A DNA stretch of 64,000 nucleotides from Chrysemys picta bellii. Taxonomy: Eukaryota; Chordata; Testudines; Emydidae. The number at the start of each line of letters is the position of its first letter. The first letter of the stretch is position 1. The notes below the pieces were generated by a model. The model made no database searches. It was not told the origin of the DNA and saw nothing but the letters and a program-made list of their open reading frames with translations. This document shows positions 11,896-23,632 of the stretch, piece after piece. The stretch lies in the NCBI RefSeq assembly GCF_011386835.1, contig NC_088798.1, positions 7,502,001 to 7,566,000 of the forward strand, written 5' to 3'. A program made the translations under genes and the position numbers.

Positions 11896-12323
11896 ACCTA
11901 GCCCCTTTTGCCTCAAATTTCTCACAGTTGCCAACATGACTGCAGCTCCCTCATTTTACCAAGCGAGAGAGACAGTGGTGGTGGCCACTGGCATATTTAC
12001 CACCAGCTTGTTTAGACCTTCTCTGAGTAAGGTTGGACAACATGATGGTAGCAGTTGCAGGAGACTGGTCTATGCTGGGGCTCTGCTGTTGCTACCCCAG
12101 ATAAAGTTGAGTAGTTGTTTGCAAAAGTAGAAAAGGTGGGACAAAAAAGTCTAGCAGACAACTACACACAAGACAGAAGGTACTTAAAAATCCAGAGCAA
12201 GGAAGAATTTAGGCCCAAATTTTACCATCCTGAACTGAGCAAAACTCCCATTGAGCTCAATGGAGCTTTTGTTCAACTATGGACCCCGGATATCATTCTT
12301 TAGAGGCTTTTTATTTTGTACAA

Positions 12324-13385
12324 CTGTGATGGTTCTTGGGGTACCCAGAACTGTGAGTCACCTTGTTACCCCAGAGTGAGGGAGTATTGCCTGTGCCTAG
12401 CTGTGTTAGCACCCAACAGCACCAGTCTGTCAACCTGTCTCCTCCGTGCTATGCCAGCCTTGTCTTTGCCTTGCAGGTTAACAATCGGTGCACCACTGTC
12501 CTGAGTCCCTTTGAAGCATTCCCCTATGGTAACCAGCCCCTGACACTGGCTGCTCACAGAAGTCCCAGATTCTCTGCACTCCAGGGAAGAGCATACCCCA
12601 GTTTGCCAGCTTCACCTTAAACCACCAGTCCTGTATAACACACAGCACTTGTAATAAAACAAAAGAAGGTTTTAGACAGAGATTCTAAGAGAAACAAGAC
12701 AGTGACAGGAACAGATGGTTACAATACAAAACAAAATCATAAAACATGAACCTGGTCCAACACTTATTAACAGTTACCTTTCCCATATAATAAAGCAGGT
12801 TTCCCCCCATCTGTTGCAGAGCTGGCTGACTTCACTGGAACCAGGATCTAGTTTTTCATGAGAACGCCCTTGCCCCTGGAGATGTCTCCTCAGTGAAGGG
12901 ATACAGAGTGCCTTCCCCACCCTGTGTTATACTGAAACAGTCTTTTGTCTTTAGCCATAGGCAGGGTGATTTCCATTGTTTGCAATTGTCTCTGAGGTCT
13001 TTTCATTGAAAGGCTTGGGGTAGAGCAAGGCGAGACAACTGAACCTTGCATTACATCCTCTGCTGATCAGGGCGGGATGACATCTCCTTCTTGCTTGAAT
13101 GGGCCACCACGGAGACACACTATCTCCTGGTGATGAACTCTTACTCCAAGTCCATACAGCATACTTTCAATATATTTATATTATTCCTTAATTATTACCT
13201 GTACATATATCTCACAGTAATTATAAAGCTTGACAAGTTACGAGCTTTCTGTAGATACTTGACATGCTATACTTTATGAATAAATTTCCCGCAAGACGTG
13301 TTTGGTGTAGCGAGTTTGTCAGGTCTGAGGTGAGAGTCATTTGCAAAGAACTAGGATTCCTTTGCCAAGGAGCCTCTGTGTCACA
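12324..13385. repeat. LTR-like block with TGTGA...TCACA ends
   Basis: The block starts TGTGATGGTT and ends TGTGTCACA, giving 5 bp inverted termini of LTR type, and contains 'cttggggtacccag' and other stretches I associate with dispersed reptile ERV LTRs. AATAAA-like signals occur on the plus strand at about 12652 and 13279. I found no clear target duplication, and orientation is uncertain. It may be a solo LTR or a composite. Confidence 0.5.
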
Positions 13386-13389
13386 GCCC

Positions 13390-13580
13390 CCTTTTATTAT
13401 TAATCATTTGCATTCCTGGACCAGGTTCCTATTATGTTAGGCACTGTACAAACACACAACAATAAGACGGCCCCGTCCCAAAGAGCTTACAATCAAGTAT
13501 AAGGAAGGGACCACAAATGGATTCAGATGGGGAAGTACAAGGAAACACTGAGACAATATGGTCAGCACGGTGGGCTCTGA
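13390..13580 (-). repeat. L2-type 3' end
   Basis: The reversed L2-like tail is recognised by 'gttaggcactgtacaaacac', 'cccaaagagcttacaatc' and 'ggaagtacaaggaaacactg'. Confidence 0.75.
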
Positions 13581-14089
13581 TCTCTGCACAGCAGTAGCCT
13601 CGTCTTTATGAAGGCTTTTGTAGGTCTAACGGTCTTATTCAGGGCTCTTATTTAAAAGTGATTATCTAGCCCTTTGGGGTCAGCTAGTGTCTGAAGGGAG
13701 CAGACCTCCCTCCCAGGCAGATGCTGTTACGGTCTTCCTTCCTTTCCCATCCTTCACAATATGCTGTGTGTAAGAGTTAAGCCACATGTTAGATTTTAAT
13801 CTGTCTGTTGGGAATGTGGAGGGGTAAGGAGTGGGAGTCAGCGGGGCTGGATATTCTGACCCTGCTGTATTTTATGTTCATTTGTTCTCCAAGTGCAATC
13901 CTTTTGTTTTTATTTAGCTGAAGGGGGAAGGTTTTCCAGGAGCTTGTTTTAATTTATAATGCTGGATCTGAGCACGTTTCAAGAGATTTTGGGGGCTTGA
14001 CTCTGAAGCAGGTCTGACGAGAATAATTTGCAATAGGCCATTGCTAGGAATCCTTCCATCTAGGTACTGGCAGGGTGCTTTCATGCCAC

Positions 14090-14600
14090 AGAGCTTCAAA
14101 AAAGTCCAGGACGGCTGAAAAATGTCGAACAAAACGTTTTCCCATCTGAAAATGAGGTTTTTGTCAACATCAAAGTTGTCCAGATTTTGGTGGCATTTTC
14201 TGACAGGTGAATCCAAGTTCAATGTTTCAGGATGACCTGAGATGAAACTTTGGTTTGTCGACACCACACAAAACATTTTTGTTTCATGTTGACCTTAATT
14301 TCAAAGTGCTGCTGCGGTGCATCTGAGTTTCCAAGTCACTCCTGTTGCCATTCTCCTCTATGGGCTCTGCTCCTCAACTGATCTGCCTCTCCTATGATGG
14401 TCTTTCCCTGAGCTCAGCTGCCGCTATGCATACGGAACTACCTCTGGCTTCTGGATCAAAAGTTTTGAGAACTTTCTATTTTGCAAAAAGTTTTGATGTT
14501 TTAACTTTCCATCCAGATTTAGACTAAAAACAAATACTGAACAATCAGAATTTCCTTTGGGGTGGAAATTCCATTTTCCAATCAGCTCTCTTAACAGCCC
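14090..14600. repeat. AT-rich dispersed repeat
   Basis: It is rich in 'acaaaacgttttccc', 'aaaacatttttgtttc' and 'aagttttgatgtttt'-like words, resembling 2420-2810. Family and boundaries are unclear. Confidence 0.4.
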
Positions 14601-14904
14601 TTGTTCAGAGTTTCATGATAAACTTATTCAGAAGACTAAATGTGTAGGGAAAAACTCTTTGACTCTGAGAAATATACACACTGGGGCTGAGCTAAAGCCG
14701 ACATGAGCAACATCGGAATACAATCATAGAAGGGGCACTTTGGTTTTTTTGTTCGAGTATCTTGCCCCCCTAAAACATGTTGTCACAAAAGTGCTCCAGG
14801 GCATTTATGTTAAAAATATGGTCACCCTAAATGATGATATTTTACAGTTGGATCTAAAGGATATCAAAGCGTTTTACACACATACTTTTTTCATTAAGGA
14901 TCAA

Positions 14905-15196
14905 CTACCTGAAAGGGAGTTCCAAAGAGGATGGCTCTCAAGGAGCAATGGTCTCAAATTACAGTGTGGGAGGTCTAGGTTGGATATTAGGAAAAAAACT
15001 ATTTCATTAGGAGGGTGGTGAAGCACTGGAATGGGTTATCTAGGGAGGTGGTGGAATCTCCATCCTTAGAAGTTTTTAAGGCCCAGCTTGACAAAGCCCT
15101 GGCTGTGATGATTTAGTTGGGGTTGGTCCTGCTTTGAGCAGGGGGTTGGACTAGATGACCTCCTATGGTCTCTTCCAACCCCAATCTTCTATGATC
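14905..15196 (+). repeat. CR1 LINE 3' end
   Basis: A clear CR1 3' terminus. It shows 'ggttggatattaggaaaaaa', 'aggagggtggtgaagcactg', 'tctccatccttagaagtttt' and the tail 'tttgagcagggggttggact' ending in 'cttctatga'. The encoded C-terminal ORF2 frame is open only in part. Confidence 0.9.
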
Positions 15197-15269
15197 ACAA
15201 AAGCCCTAGAATGAAAGTAAATATTTTACCAGTATGAAATCTGGGGCGCAACCTGATTTTAATGACTTG

Positions 15270-15355
15270 TTTATGGCCCCACAGTGAGTTGAGGGCAGGA
15301 ATAAAACCTCAGCTTTCCTGACACCCAGTCCTATGATCTAACCATTGTGCTTCCT
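15270..15355 (-). repeat. MIR fragment
   Basis: Reverse-oriented MIR core and head: 'ggcaggaataaaacctcagc' followed by 'cagtcctatgatctaaccat'. Confidence 0.65.
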
Positions 15356-15359
15356 CACT

Positions 15360-17725
15360 TCTAAACTGGGAACCTATTCTGAAGGATCTGATCTTAGCAT
15401 GAAATCTGGTAAGCACAGTTTCTCATGGAAAAATCTAGTATTAGAGGTTAGAAAAAGAGGTTTGTGTCATTCATTCTGTTCTGACTGGTGCCTTACGTTG
15501 AAGTCCGATTGTCCTAGGGTGTGCAGCTCTAAAGTGAAAGCTGGAATGACCTGTCCCCCAAAGGCAGAAGCAAAAGATGAGTGAAGGCAACACACATATC
15601 ACTGCAGATGTAAGTAACTAGGGACAACTTTATCACATCTTCTGTTGAGAGGCCTTTCAATAGTACAATCTTGCAGACATGACATGAATAAACTGTAGAT
15701 CAAAGGGAGCTCAGCCTCAGTGGCGCAAATGTGAAACATGTTTTAACTTAATAGGGTTAGAATAATAGTGGATTGGATTGTGTGTGGGAGAAATCTGCAT
15801 CTGTAATAAAGTGAGAGGGACAGATGTCCTGTTAAAGATACTCCCATGGCTGTGATTCTTCACTGCCAAAGCCAGGCTACTACCTACCCTCCCACAACTT
15901 CCAGAGAGACGGAGAGAGGCTGGCCAGAGATTTGTATTACAAGCCAGCACTTGCATTATGAACAGATCTGCACAGAGCAGGAGGAGGGAGAGAGAACAAA
16001 TGGGGCAGGGGAGGTAGGAGGAAAGGCAAGCTGGGTTCTCGATAGAAAGCCCGCTCTTCCCCTTTGAGGAAAATAAAAGGCTAGGTGTCCTGGAGCAAAG
16101 CAGAGACAGCCATGCCAAACAGCTGGAGAAATCTACCAGGCCTCTATTCAGTCAGCTCCTGCGAATCTCATTTTACTGCTGTGCACAAGAGGAGACATTG
16201 AAATAAAGATGCTCTTCATTTGGATAGCGGAATCCTGTTCACCAACAAGTTTGTAGCATCTTGCCTACAGAAGCTGCTTTAGTCCGAAACTGGATTGGCA
16301 GTCACCTAAGATATAGTGTTTCAGAGGAGTGCCATGACAGAGGGAACTTTCACTGCGAGATGAGGCCACCTAGTCAGTAGACTCCAACATCTGGAAGCTA
16401 ATCCCCAGAGCACAGGCTGTAGGAAGAGGCTACTGGCCAGGAGACAGGGCAGGAGGACAGATGGCCCAGGCAGCAGGGAAAGGGAAAAGATTAGGCAAGT
16501 GGCCCAAGGAAAGGAAAACATGGAGGATTCTCCTTCTTGACTTGAGGACAGAGAACCCCAATAGTCATCATCTAGGGCAGAGATACCTACAGCTGTCCCT
16601 GACTCGATAACTTTTGCAAAAGGCAAATCAGTTCTGTCACTTGGGCAGATGCTAGTACTGCATTTTCACACCAAAGCTGCCACATTTACACCGGATGCGA
16701 GAAGCAAATTAAAAACTATGGGGTCAGGATCCTTCTGCGTCCTGCCTGGTAGTGGCTGCTAGTCAGTAGGGCCACTGAAGTGCTCTCATTCACTTTCTAG
16801 GTGCTTAAAGCTTCCTGATGTCTGAGAGTCAGCAAAATACAGGTGCTCTTAGGATCAAGTTCCTGGCAGAGTAAATTGCTCCCTGACATCCGCAAGAACC
16901 TGCAAAGTGATTTGCTCTTCAATGTCTGTTTCAAATTCAATAAACTTTACAGCAGCCACATATAACCACAGTGTGTTTTATCCTTTAACCGCTGCCAGAA
17001 CTATGTAGTGAAACACATTTTTCCATCTTTCCCTCTAGAGTTCAATTAGCACATGATCTAGGCTGTTATCTAAGCATGAAGCAAATGCCATTAATGACCA
17101 GTGTGATTTATGGCATCACGTAACAAGGTAAGATCCAACGTTACAAACGCATAGGGAGATCTGGATGCTCTTGTTCGAATCACAAACCTGCGCCAGCTGC
17201 TTCTACGTTCGTCTCTGCCATCTCCATAATAGTGGAAAAAATGGTAACGTGGTCTTGAAATCTCCATAATTTTGATTGGCTAAACCAGTCACATGGTTTT
17301 ACCATGTAGCTTACTGATTTCCATTTCATTTGTGGTGGGCAGGTATGGCACATGGCCGTGCGGGTTTCCCACACACTATCTTGCCAATGTACCTCAAGCA
17401 CATTCACCATTTCTAGTGGTGAGAGGGGGATTAATCTCCATAGCCTATTCAGTCCTTGGACTCGCTGTGACTGCCAGCAGGGTGGCCTATGAGTGCCAAT
17501 TGCAATGGTGATGTCAATGCCCATCTTCAAGAAACTAGCCGGAAGACCAATTCACCACAGTGCAACAGTGAGCAAATGCATGGAGTCATGCGAGCAAGCC
17601 AGCAGCTTATTAAACACAAGTATGGATGTACACATCCCTCATGCTGACAGTTAAATCAGTGTCAGCATCAAAGAATGTCTGATTCTACATCCATTCCCTG
17701 ATTATGCTTCTCTAAGGGATAGGCC
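15360..17725. other. Unannotated interval
   Basis: I recognise no exon or clearly bounded transposon. The minus-strand frame of 133 codons at 15717-16118 and the one of 116 codons at 17180-17530 lack domain motifs. Confidence 0.4.
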
Positions 17726-17729
17726 TGGG

Positions 17730-17955
17730 CAGGGCCGGCTTCAGGCACCAGTGAAGGAAGCAGGTGCCTGGGGCGGCCAATAGAAAGGGGCGGCAGTCCG
17801 GGGCGGCACGTCCAGGTCTGCAGCGGCACTCCGGCGGCAGGTCCTTCACTCCCTCTGCGGCGGCACTTTGGTGGCCGCTCAATCGGGTTTTCCTTTTTTT
17901 TTTTTTTCTCTCTCTCTTTGCCGCTGGGGCGGCAAAAAAGCTGGAGCCGGCCCTG
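17730..17955. mobile_element. hAT-type MITE (GGGCCGGCTCCAG family)
   Basis: Termini read CAGGGCCGGCTTCAGG and, at the right, GCTGGAGCCGGCCCTG, which are inverted repeats with about two mismatches. The interior is GC-rich with an internal T/CT tract (17890-17915). No convincing 8 bp duplication is left. It belongs with 48391-48670 and 49651-50206. Confidence 0.8.
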
Positions 17956-18454
17956 TGCCGGAGGCATCATCAGTGTCCGTATCACTGCTACCCAGAAGAA
18001 CTGACAGTCACAGATATTTGAGCGCTTCAGAAATGTATTACTCAGAGTATTTCTAGACTCGAGTCCTGGCCAGGCACTCACCACTAGTAAATATGCAGCT
18101 TTGTTGTGACACCTTCAAAGCTGGAGGTGGCTGGCTGTCAACAAGGGAAGTTGGCAGTGTCATTAACTGTTGTTTGCATGAATGAAGATTTGCCCTACGG
18201 AGAAGCCCTTTAGAATTAACAGAAGACTGTAATCTTTCTGTAAGACACTTTAACTATCCTCTAGAATTGAGAAGATAATGATATCCACACTGTAATAGCC
18301 TAATGAATGGTTCAAAAAAAGTGTAGAAATGAGACCATTTGTGTAGTAAATTCTATAGGTCTTTTAAAGCCATTTCTATAGCGTTTTATTGGTTTCCTCC
18401 ACATTAACTTCTATAAAACTTTTGCATATGGCTTTGTCTGTCAGAAGAATGGGA

Positions 18455-18767
18455 CAGTAGAACCTCGGAGTTACAAACCCCAGAGTTACAACCCGACCAG
18501 TCAACCACACACCTCAGTACGCAATCAGGCAGCAGCAGAGATGAGAAAAAAAAACAGCAAATACAGTACTGTGTTAAACATAAACTACTAAAATAAAGGG
18601 AAAGCAGCTTTTTCTTCTGCATAGTAAAGTTTCAACGCTGTATTAAGTCAATGTTCGGTTGTAAACTTTTGAAAGAACAACCATAACGTTTTGTTCAGAG
18701 TTACGAACATTTCAGAGTTATGAACAACCTCTATTCCTGAGGTGTTTGTAACTCAGAGGTTCTCCTG
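18455..18767. mobile_element. Mariner/Tigger-like MITE
   Basis: The left end CAGTAGAACCTCGGAGTTAC mirrors the right end (GTAACTCAGAGGTTCTCCTG). Sub-terminal repeats 'gagttacgaaca' and 'gagttatgaaca' lie near the right end. TA follows the right end (18768-18769), but the left flank now reads GA, so the TA duplication is eroded. There is no transposase frame. Confidence 0.8.
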
Positions 18768-18839
18768 TATTCACACAATAGATCCCATAAGGCCCAGGGA
18801 GAGAGAGAGAAAGAGAGGGAGTTATGCCATGTTTACAAG

Positions 18840-18955
18840 TATATTATATTATTTATTATTTGTATTACCATATCATAGACCAGGACCGCATTGTGCTAGG
18901 AGCTGTACAAACTAAAGAGAGTCCCTGGCCTGAGGAGCTTACAGTTTAAGGGTAC
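18840..18955 (-). repeat. L2-type 3' end
   Basis: Reversed tail motifs 'gaccaggaccgcattgtgct', 'aggagctgtacaaac' and 'gaggagcttacagtttaa' are present. Confidence 0.7.
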
Positions 18956-19244
18956 TGTTGTGTCTCTTGTTCTTTACACAACATATGTAACATATAGGAA
19001 CCATATGGGCATACAGAGTGCCAAATAACCATGCGTACTAACTATATACAACATTCAACATATGTACACTGCTGCTCCGCGGGGTTCTGGTGACATTTAA
19101 ACCATAGAACCCAGCAAGCGCCACTAGAACACACAAAATATTTAGAGGGATACAACCCATTGGCTTTACAGTGAAAGGACCCTGTTAGAGTGTCTATTCA
19201 CAAATTCTGTGGGATCTGACTGGTAAATGGGTGCAGTCAGTGCT

Positions 19245-19432
19245 GGAATGGGATAGCTCAGTGGTTTGAGCATTGGCCTGCTAAATCCAGGGTTGTGAGC
19301 TCAATCTTTGAGGGGGCTACTTAGGGATCTGGGGCAAAATCAGTACTTGGTCCTGCTAATGAAGACAGGGGGCTGGACTCGATGACCTTTCAAGGTCTGT
19401 TCTAGGAGATAAGATATCTCCATTAATTTATT
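19245..19432 (+). repeat. tRNA-derived SINE, turtle type
   Basis: An RNA polymerase III A box (TAGCTCAGTGG, 19254-19264) and a B-box region (19291-19307, GGTTGTGAGCTCAATCT) lie in the first 65 bp. The 3' half has 'agggggctggactcgatgac' and 'aggagataagatatctcc', the tail of turtle tRNA-type SINEs. It is a non-coding retroposon mobilised by a LINE in trans. Confidence 0.85.
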
Positions 19433-19589
19433 TTATTTACTACACACTGCAGGGTGGGAATCTAGGTTAATAGGATGGAATTATCCTACTTGGAACATGG
19501 GTGGCTGGGACACCAAAGCTAAAGTCCCAGCTCTTGTGAAAAATGTGATAAGATTGTTTACCACTTTGTTTTTTATATATATATAATTT

Positions 19590-19820
19590 AAGGCAGCATT
19601 GCATAGTGGCTAGAGCACTAGACTGGCACTCAGGAGACCTGAGTCATATTCTTAGCTCTGCCACTGGCCTGCTGGGTGATCTTGGGCAAATCACCTCATC
19701 GCCGTGTGCCTCAGTTTCCCCATCTGTTCAAAGAAGACAAGGATACTGACGTCCTTTGCAAAGTGCTTTGTGACTTACTGGTGAAAAGTGCTACATAAGG
19801 CCTAGGTTTTATTATTTTGT
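19590..19820 (+). repeat. MIR-type SINE, near full length
   Basis: The tRNA-like head ('gcatagtggctagagcacta'), core ('ctcaggagacctgagtcat', 'ctctgccactggcctgctg') and 3' region ('ctcagtttccccatctgttc', 'gtgaaaagtgctacataagg') occur in the right order. Confidence 0.85.
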
Positions 19821-19829
19821 TATAATCCA

Positions 19830-21050
19830 GGGATGAAGACAGTGGAGAGGCAGATGAAGGAAATATACACTGCAGAGGGGAAAGGTGAAATGCCTTGCTA
19901 TGAGTCCACTCAAAATATGATTATGTAAGCTCTGGTGGGATGCCATTGTTTATCCCTCAGAACACTCCATCAGCCCCATTCCAATAAGCAGGTTGTCTTT
20001 GTGACTCCAGTCCTACAACTGGAAGAGGGAGCTGTGTAGCAATGTGGGAGAGGGGATAACTTTTTTTACTTCAGTCAAGTGTCATTATAGGCTTGGTTTG
20101 GGAAACACCTGCCAATAATCAGCAGGGCCTGATCAAAGGTGTCAGATGTTGTGGTTCTCCTCCAATCCTCTAGGTAATCAGACGGGAAACCGGAGAACTT
20201 GTTATTACAGTCGAAATCTGCCTGATCACCAAACAGCCAGCAATTTTTTGAAAATGACCCAACCTGCCCACGTGAAAAAGAATCCGTGCTCAGCATCAGC
20301 CATTGTAAAGGGTCAGCAATTTTTAATATCCGGTAACTTCCCTCTCTCTTTCTCTGTGTACTTTTCTCTTTCCTTCTCTGTGCATATATCTGTGCATTCC
20401 TGCATTCGGAAAGGAGAGGGGTGGATGTGAGAGGCTCTTGGCACCACATAACTCAGGCAGAACAAAGAGGAGGAAAAGCTAAGGGAGACATAGCAAATAC
20501 TTAAGCACTTTAAAACATCTCCTGGTAGGAGGGGGGAAATATCATTGGCAGCTCCAGAATCTGATGGGGGAATGTTGGGTGGGGCGCCACAGAAAACAGC
20601 TGAAGGAACTGATGTGGTAGGAACGGAAAGCATATGGCCAGGAGAGCAGAGCACCTTTTGCAGAGTCCTTTCAGTTTAGTAACGGCCAGTGGAATGAACT
20701 GGCACAGGTTTATGGTAATGGCAACATCATCGTATGTCATAGTGTGGCCTCCGCACAGCACCCCGAAGTCATGGGCGTACGAGTGACTTTACTTTGTGCA
20801 AAAGAAGTCTTGCCGTGTTTAGACTGGACTACTTTGGGGAGGCGGAATGTCTGTCTGCTTTTCTCAGCTCTGTAGCAAGATCCTCACTAAGCCTTAGTCA
20901 ATAGATTGTCATGACAGAGTTTGGGCTGAATCTGGCCACTTTGGGCTGCTTGGGTTTTGTTAGAGCCTAACTTAGTTATTTATGTGTTATGAATTAGCAC
21001 TGCCCCCTTGCCACACAGCTACAGGACTGGGGATGGGAGAATGTTCCTAG
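19830..21050. other. Unannotated interval
   Basis: No recognised repeat or exon. Minus-strand frames of 113-124 codons at 20075-20654 overlap one another and show no domain signature. Confidence 0.4.
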
Positions 21051-21054
21051 ATTC

Positions 21055-21185
21055 ATGGATTTTAAGGCCGGACGGAACAACTGGATCATCTAGTCTGACC
21101 TCCTGCATAGTGCAAGAAGTAAAATTCCACCCTGTTCATTGAACCCAATTATTTGTGTCTGACTAAAGCATATCTTCCAGAAAAG
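21055..21185 (-). repeat. CR1 LINE 3' fragment
   Basis: It has 'ttcatggattttaaggcc', 'tctagtctgacctcctgcat' and 'aaaattccaccctgttcatt', a reversed CR1 3' region. Confidence 0.75.
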
Positions 21186-21699
21186 TGACAAAATGGCATT
21201 ACCGGGTTCTGGGTGTGTTGGGTCTCTATCCAAACTGTCCAGTGTACAAGTAAAAAGATTTTTTTTTCTGCTGCTTGTCAAACTCACCCTGGGATCTGGA
21301 GATCCTTCTGGCTCATGCATCTCCTACAATAAAGAGCTTGCTGTCGGAACTGTTTCATCTCATTAGCATTAAGTGATGTGGCAGACAGCGTTATGGAAGA
21401 GATCTATACCGACTATGGTGCGTGGCTGATGTTACAGCTCGAGAGCTAGCTGTCTGCACTAAGCTTACTTTCCTGAGTGCCTTGGTGTCCCACCAAACTA
21501 AGTCCTCCATGAAACCCAACCCTCTCTCCAGTTTCACTCATCATGCTACGTGAACTGAATTTACATTTTCTGGGGTTGGAACTGAATCCATCTCTCTCTC
21601 CCACAGCTCTCCTGGCTCTGCTAGGCAAGTGGGAATCAAAATCGGCACAAATTAAATGTAGACACTAAGGTCAGCAGACATTTCAATGGATTTGCACTG

Positions 21700-22345
21700 G
21701 GAGAGGGTCTACTAAAACAGTTTATAAAGTGGTGGTAATCCCAGCTCTCCTCTACGGCTGTGAGACTTGGGTGACCTACAGAAAACACCTGGAACACCAG
21801 CACCAGCACTTTCTTCAGAAGATACTCAACATAAGGTGGGAGGATCATCGCACTAATGTCAATGTCCTCACAAAGGCCAACATCTTCAGTGTTTGAGGCC
21901 CTGATTATTCAGCACCAGCTGAGGTGGAGCGGGCACTGTGTGTGCATGCCTGATGTATGGTTACCCAAACAACTGCCGTACACCCAACTGACCAAAGGAA
22001 GCCAAAAGAAACATTTTAAAGATATTCTCAAGATAAACATCAAGAGATGTGGCGTCAACACCACACACTGGGAGACAGCAGCCCAGAATAGGGATAACTG
22101 GTGAAGACTTGTCATAGAAGGAACGTCCACTTTTGAGGAAAATCACCTTGTCCTGGTCACAGAAAAATGCCAGAAAAGGAAAGACAACTGTCACACAGCA
22201 ATCGTGGCCCAACCCTGTCTTCCAACACCACCTGCAATGTCTGCCAACGAGCCTGCCGCTCAAGGATCGGACTCCTCAGTCACCAAAGGATCTGTAAAAA
22301 AATAAAACCTGTGAAAGAGATCATCCTTGACCTCAAGGACTCACC
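21700..22345 (+). pseudogene. LINE reverse-transcriptase C-terminus with terminal zinc knuckle, broken
   Basis: Conceptual translation shows the non-LTR retrotransposon motif LLYGCETW near the start, followed by the ILxIRWxDxRTN block, an 'IIQHQLRWSGH' block and, at the end, a Cys2-His-Cys knuckle (CNVC, then HQRIC after 12 residues). In intact elements these lie after the RT catalytic core, at the C-terminus of the LINE polyprotein. The reading frame is broken: a stop follows the RWxD block near 21893 and further frame changes occur before the zinc knuckle, which sits in a separate frame (22167-22418). The endonuclease and RT palm are absent. I cannot assign the clade with certainty. It is not a functional gene. 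Confidence 0.85.
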
Positions 22346-22744
22346 GACGATGACTAAGACAGCACAGAAAAATCAAACTATGCGAACTGAGGAGAATTCA
22401 ATTCATCTGTTTTCATAGGGATCCCACTGTAACTCTTAAATAATTCAGTATGGCACATCCAAATGACAGATTTCCAAGCTCCATCACTGAACAATTGTGG
22501 ATCAGCCCTATCCAAGTTCTTGATGGAGATTTCAGGTAATGGAGGAGTGACTCGAAAGAAACCAAATCAGCCAGAAACATCTTTTCCTCGAGGCATAATG
22601 CCGATAACAAGCAAAATATGTTCACCTAAGTAAATGTGGAACAGAAAACTCCCCAGTTCAGTATTAAGTCCATCTCTATGAGCTCTGGGCCTGAAATCCG
22701 GTCTTCCCAAAGGCAGTGTTTTCCTTGCATCTCTCAAGCATCCA

Positions 22745-23345
22745 TCCAGTGGCTTTACGCTCTGAGGCCAAAATCTTCTCCCCTGCTCAAAGTCTGAGTA
22801 GGCCTTGTACATGAATGCGTCATAAGGGCTAGGGGCTGAGAGAGTCCTTGCCATCAGCCAGCAGACAGCCAGTGGAGCTGTTCTTTCATTGCTTCTGCAG
22901 CTCATGAACCAACCTGGTCTCTTCTTGAGTTCAACCACATTAGTCCTGCTGTTAATGAGAGGAGAATTGGGCTCCTTCCAGCATGAGACCGATTTCAGCA
23001 GGGGCTGAGAAACAAAGGGAGGGAACTATGGGAAAGATACAGGCTATAAGAGCAAAGTATATTGTGCTTGGGCCTTCCTAGAGGGAGTAAACTCAGTCAG
23101 GAAGGCAGGAGCAATTCAGAGGAGGTCAGTAATGGAAGGTAATCCAAGGGATGAGTTATGAGGGGGGGCTTGGATGAGGATAGTGACCTGGCACTCAGAG
23201 CAGCTTGTAGCAGGAGAGCAGAAGAGCATCAAGGCATGCTGAGGTGACACAGCACATGACATGAGTAATGGGAACAATAGGGGATGGGAAGCAAGATTTC
23301 GACAGATCTGTGAAGAGCTTTGACAGAAATGGAGCAGAAATGGAG
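22745..23345 (+). repeat. Dispersed repeat unit, copy B (paired with 640-1245)
   Basis: Direct-orientation relative of 640-1245, about 22 kb away. Shared blocks include 'gagtaggccttgt', 'ggagctgttctttc', 'ggctgagaaac', 'gctataagagcaaagtat', 'agagcatcaaggca' and 'gatctgtgaagagctttgac'. The adjacent DNA (before 22660 and after 23360) does not obviously match, so a repeat family or an old, eroded duplication are both possible. Confidence 0.6.
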
Positions 23346-23377
23346 CGCCACTCTGGGAAGTTCAGCTCAAGATCAGA

Positions 23378-23632
23378 GAGGCCGTGTGACCAAGTGGGCA
23401 GGTGATGGGGCTGGGAATCAGAAGACCTAGGTGCCATTCCCAGTTCTGCCACTGACCATCTGTGTGACCTTAGTCAAATCACTTCACCACTCTATGGCTG
23501 TGTTTTCTCTCCCACCCTTAGTCCCGGCCCAAAATTTCTTATACTCTAGACAGACAGGAGAGACAATCTCTTACTGTGTGCATGTATCGCACCTAGCACA
23601 ATGGGTCTCTCTACAAAACAACTGTGATATAA
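23378..23632 (+). repeat. MIR-type SINE with L2-like tail
   Basis: Head and core motifs ('gggaatcagaagacctaggt', 'cagttctgccactgaccatc', 'gtgtgaccttagtcaaatca') are followed by an L2-like tail ('cgcacctagcacaatgggt'). Confidence 0.8.

Noticed and set aside
17764..18021. 85-codon frame with a poly-Phe run
   Set aside because: It covers a hAT MITE and its T-rich tract; no domain.
19245..19310. tRNA gene
   Set aside because: A and B boxes are present, but the sequence continues into a SINE body and has no tRNA cloverleaf.
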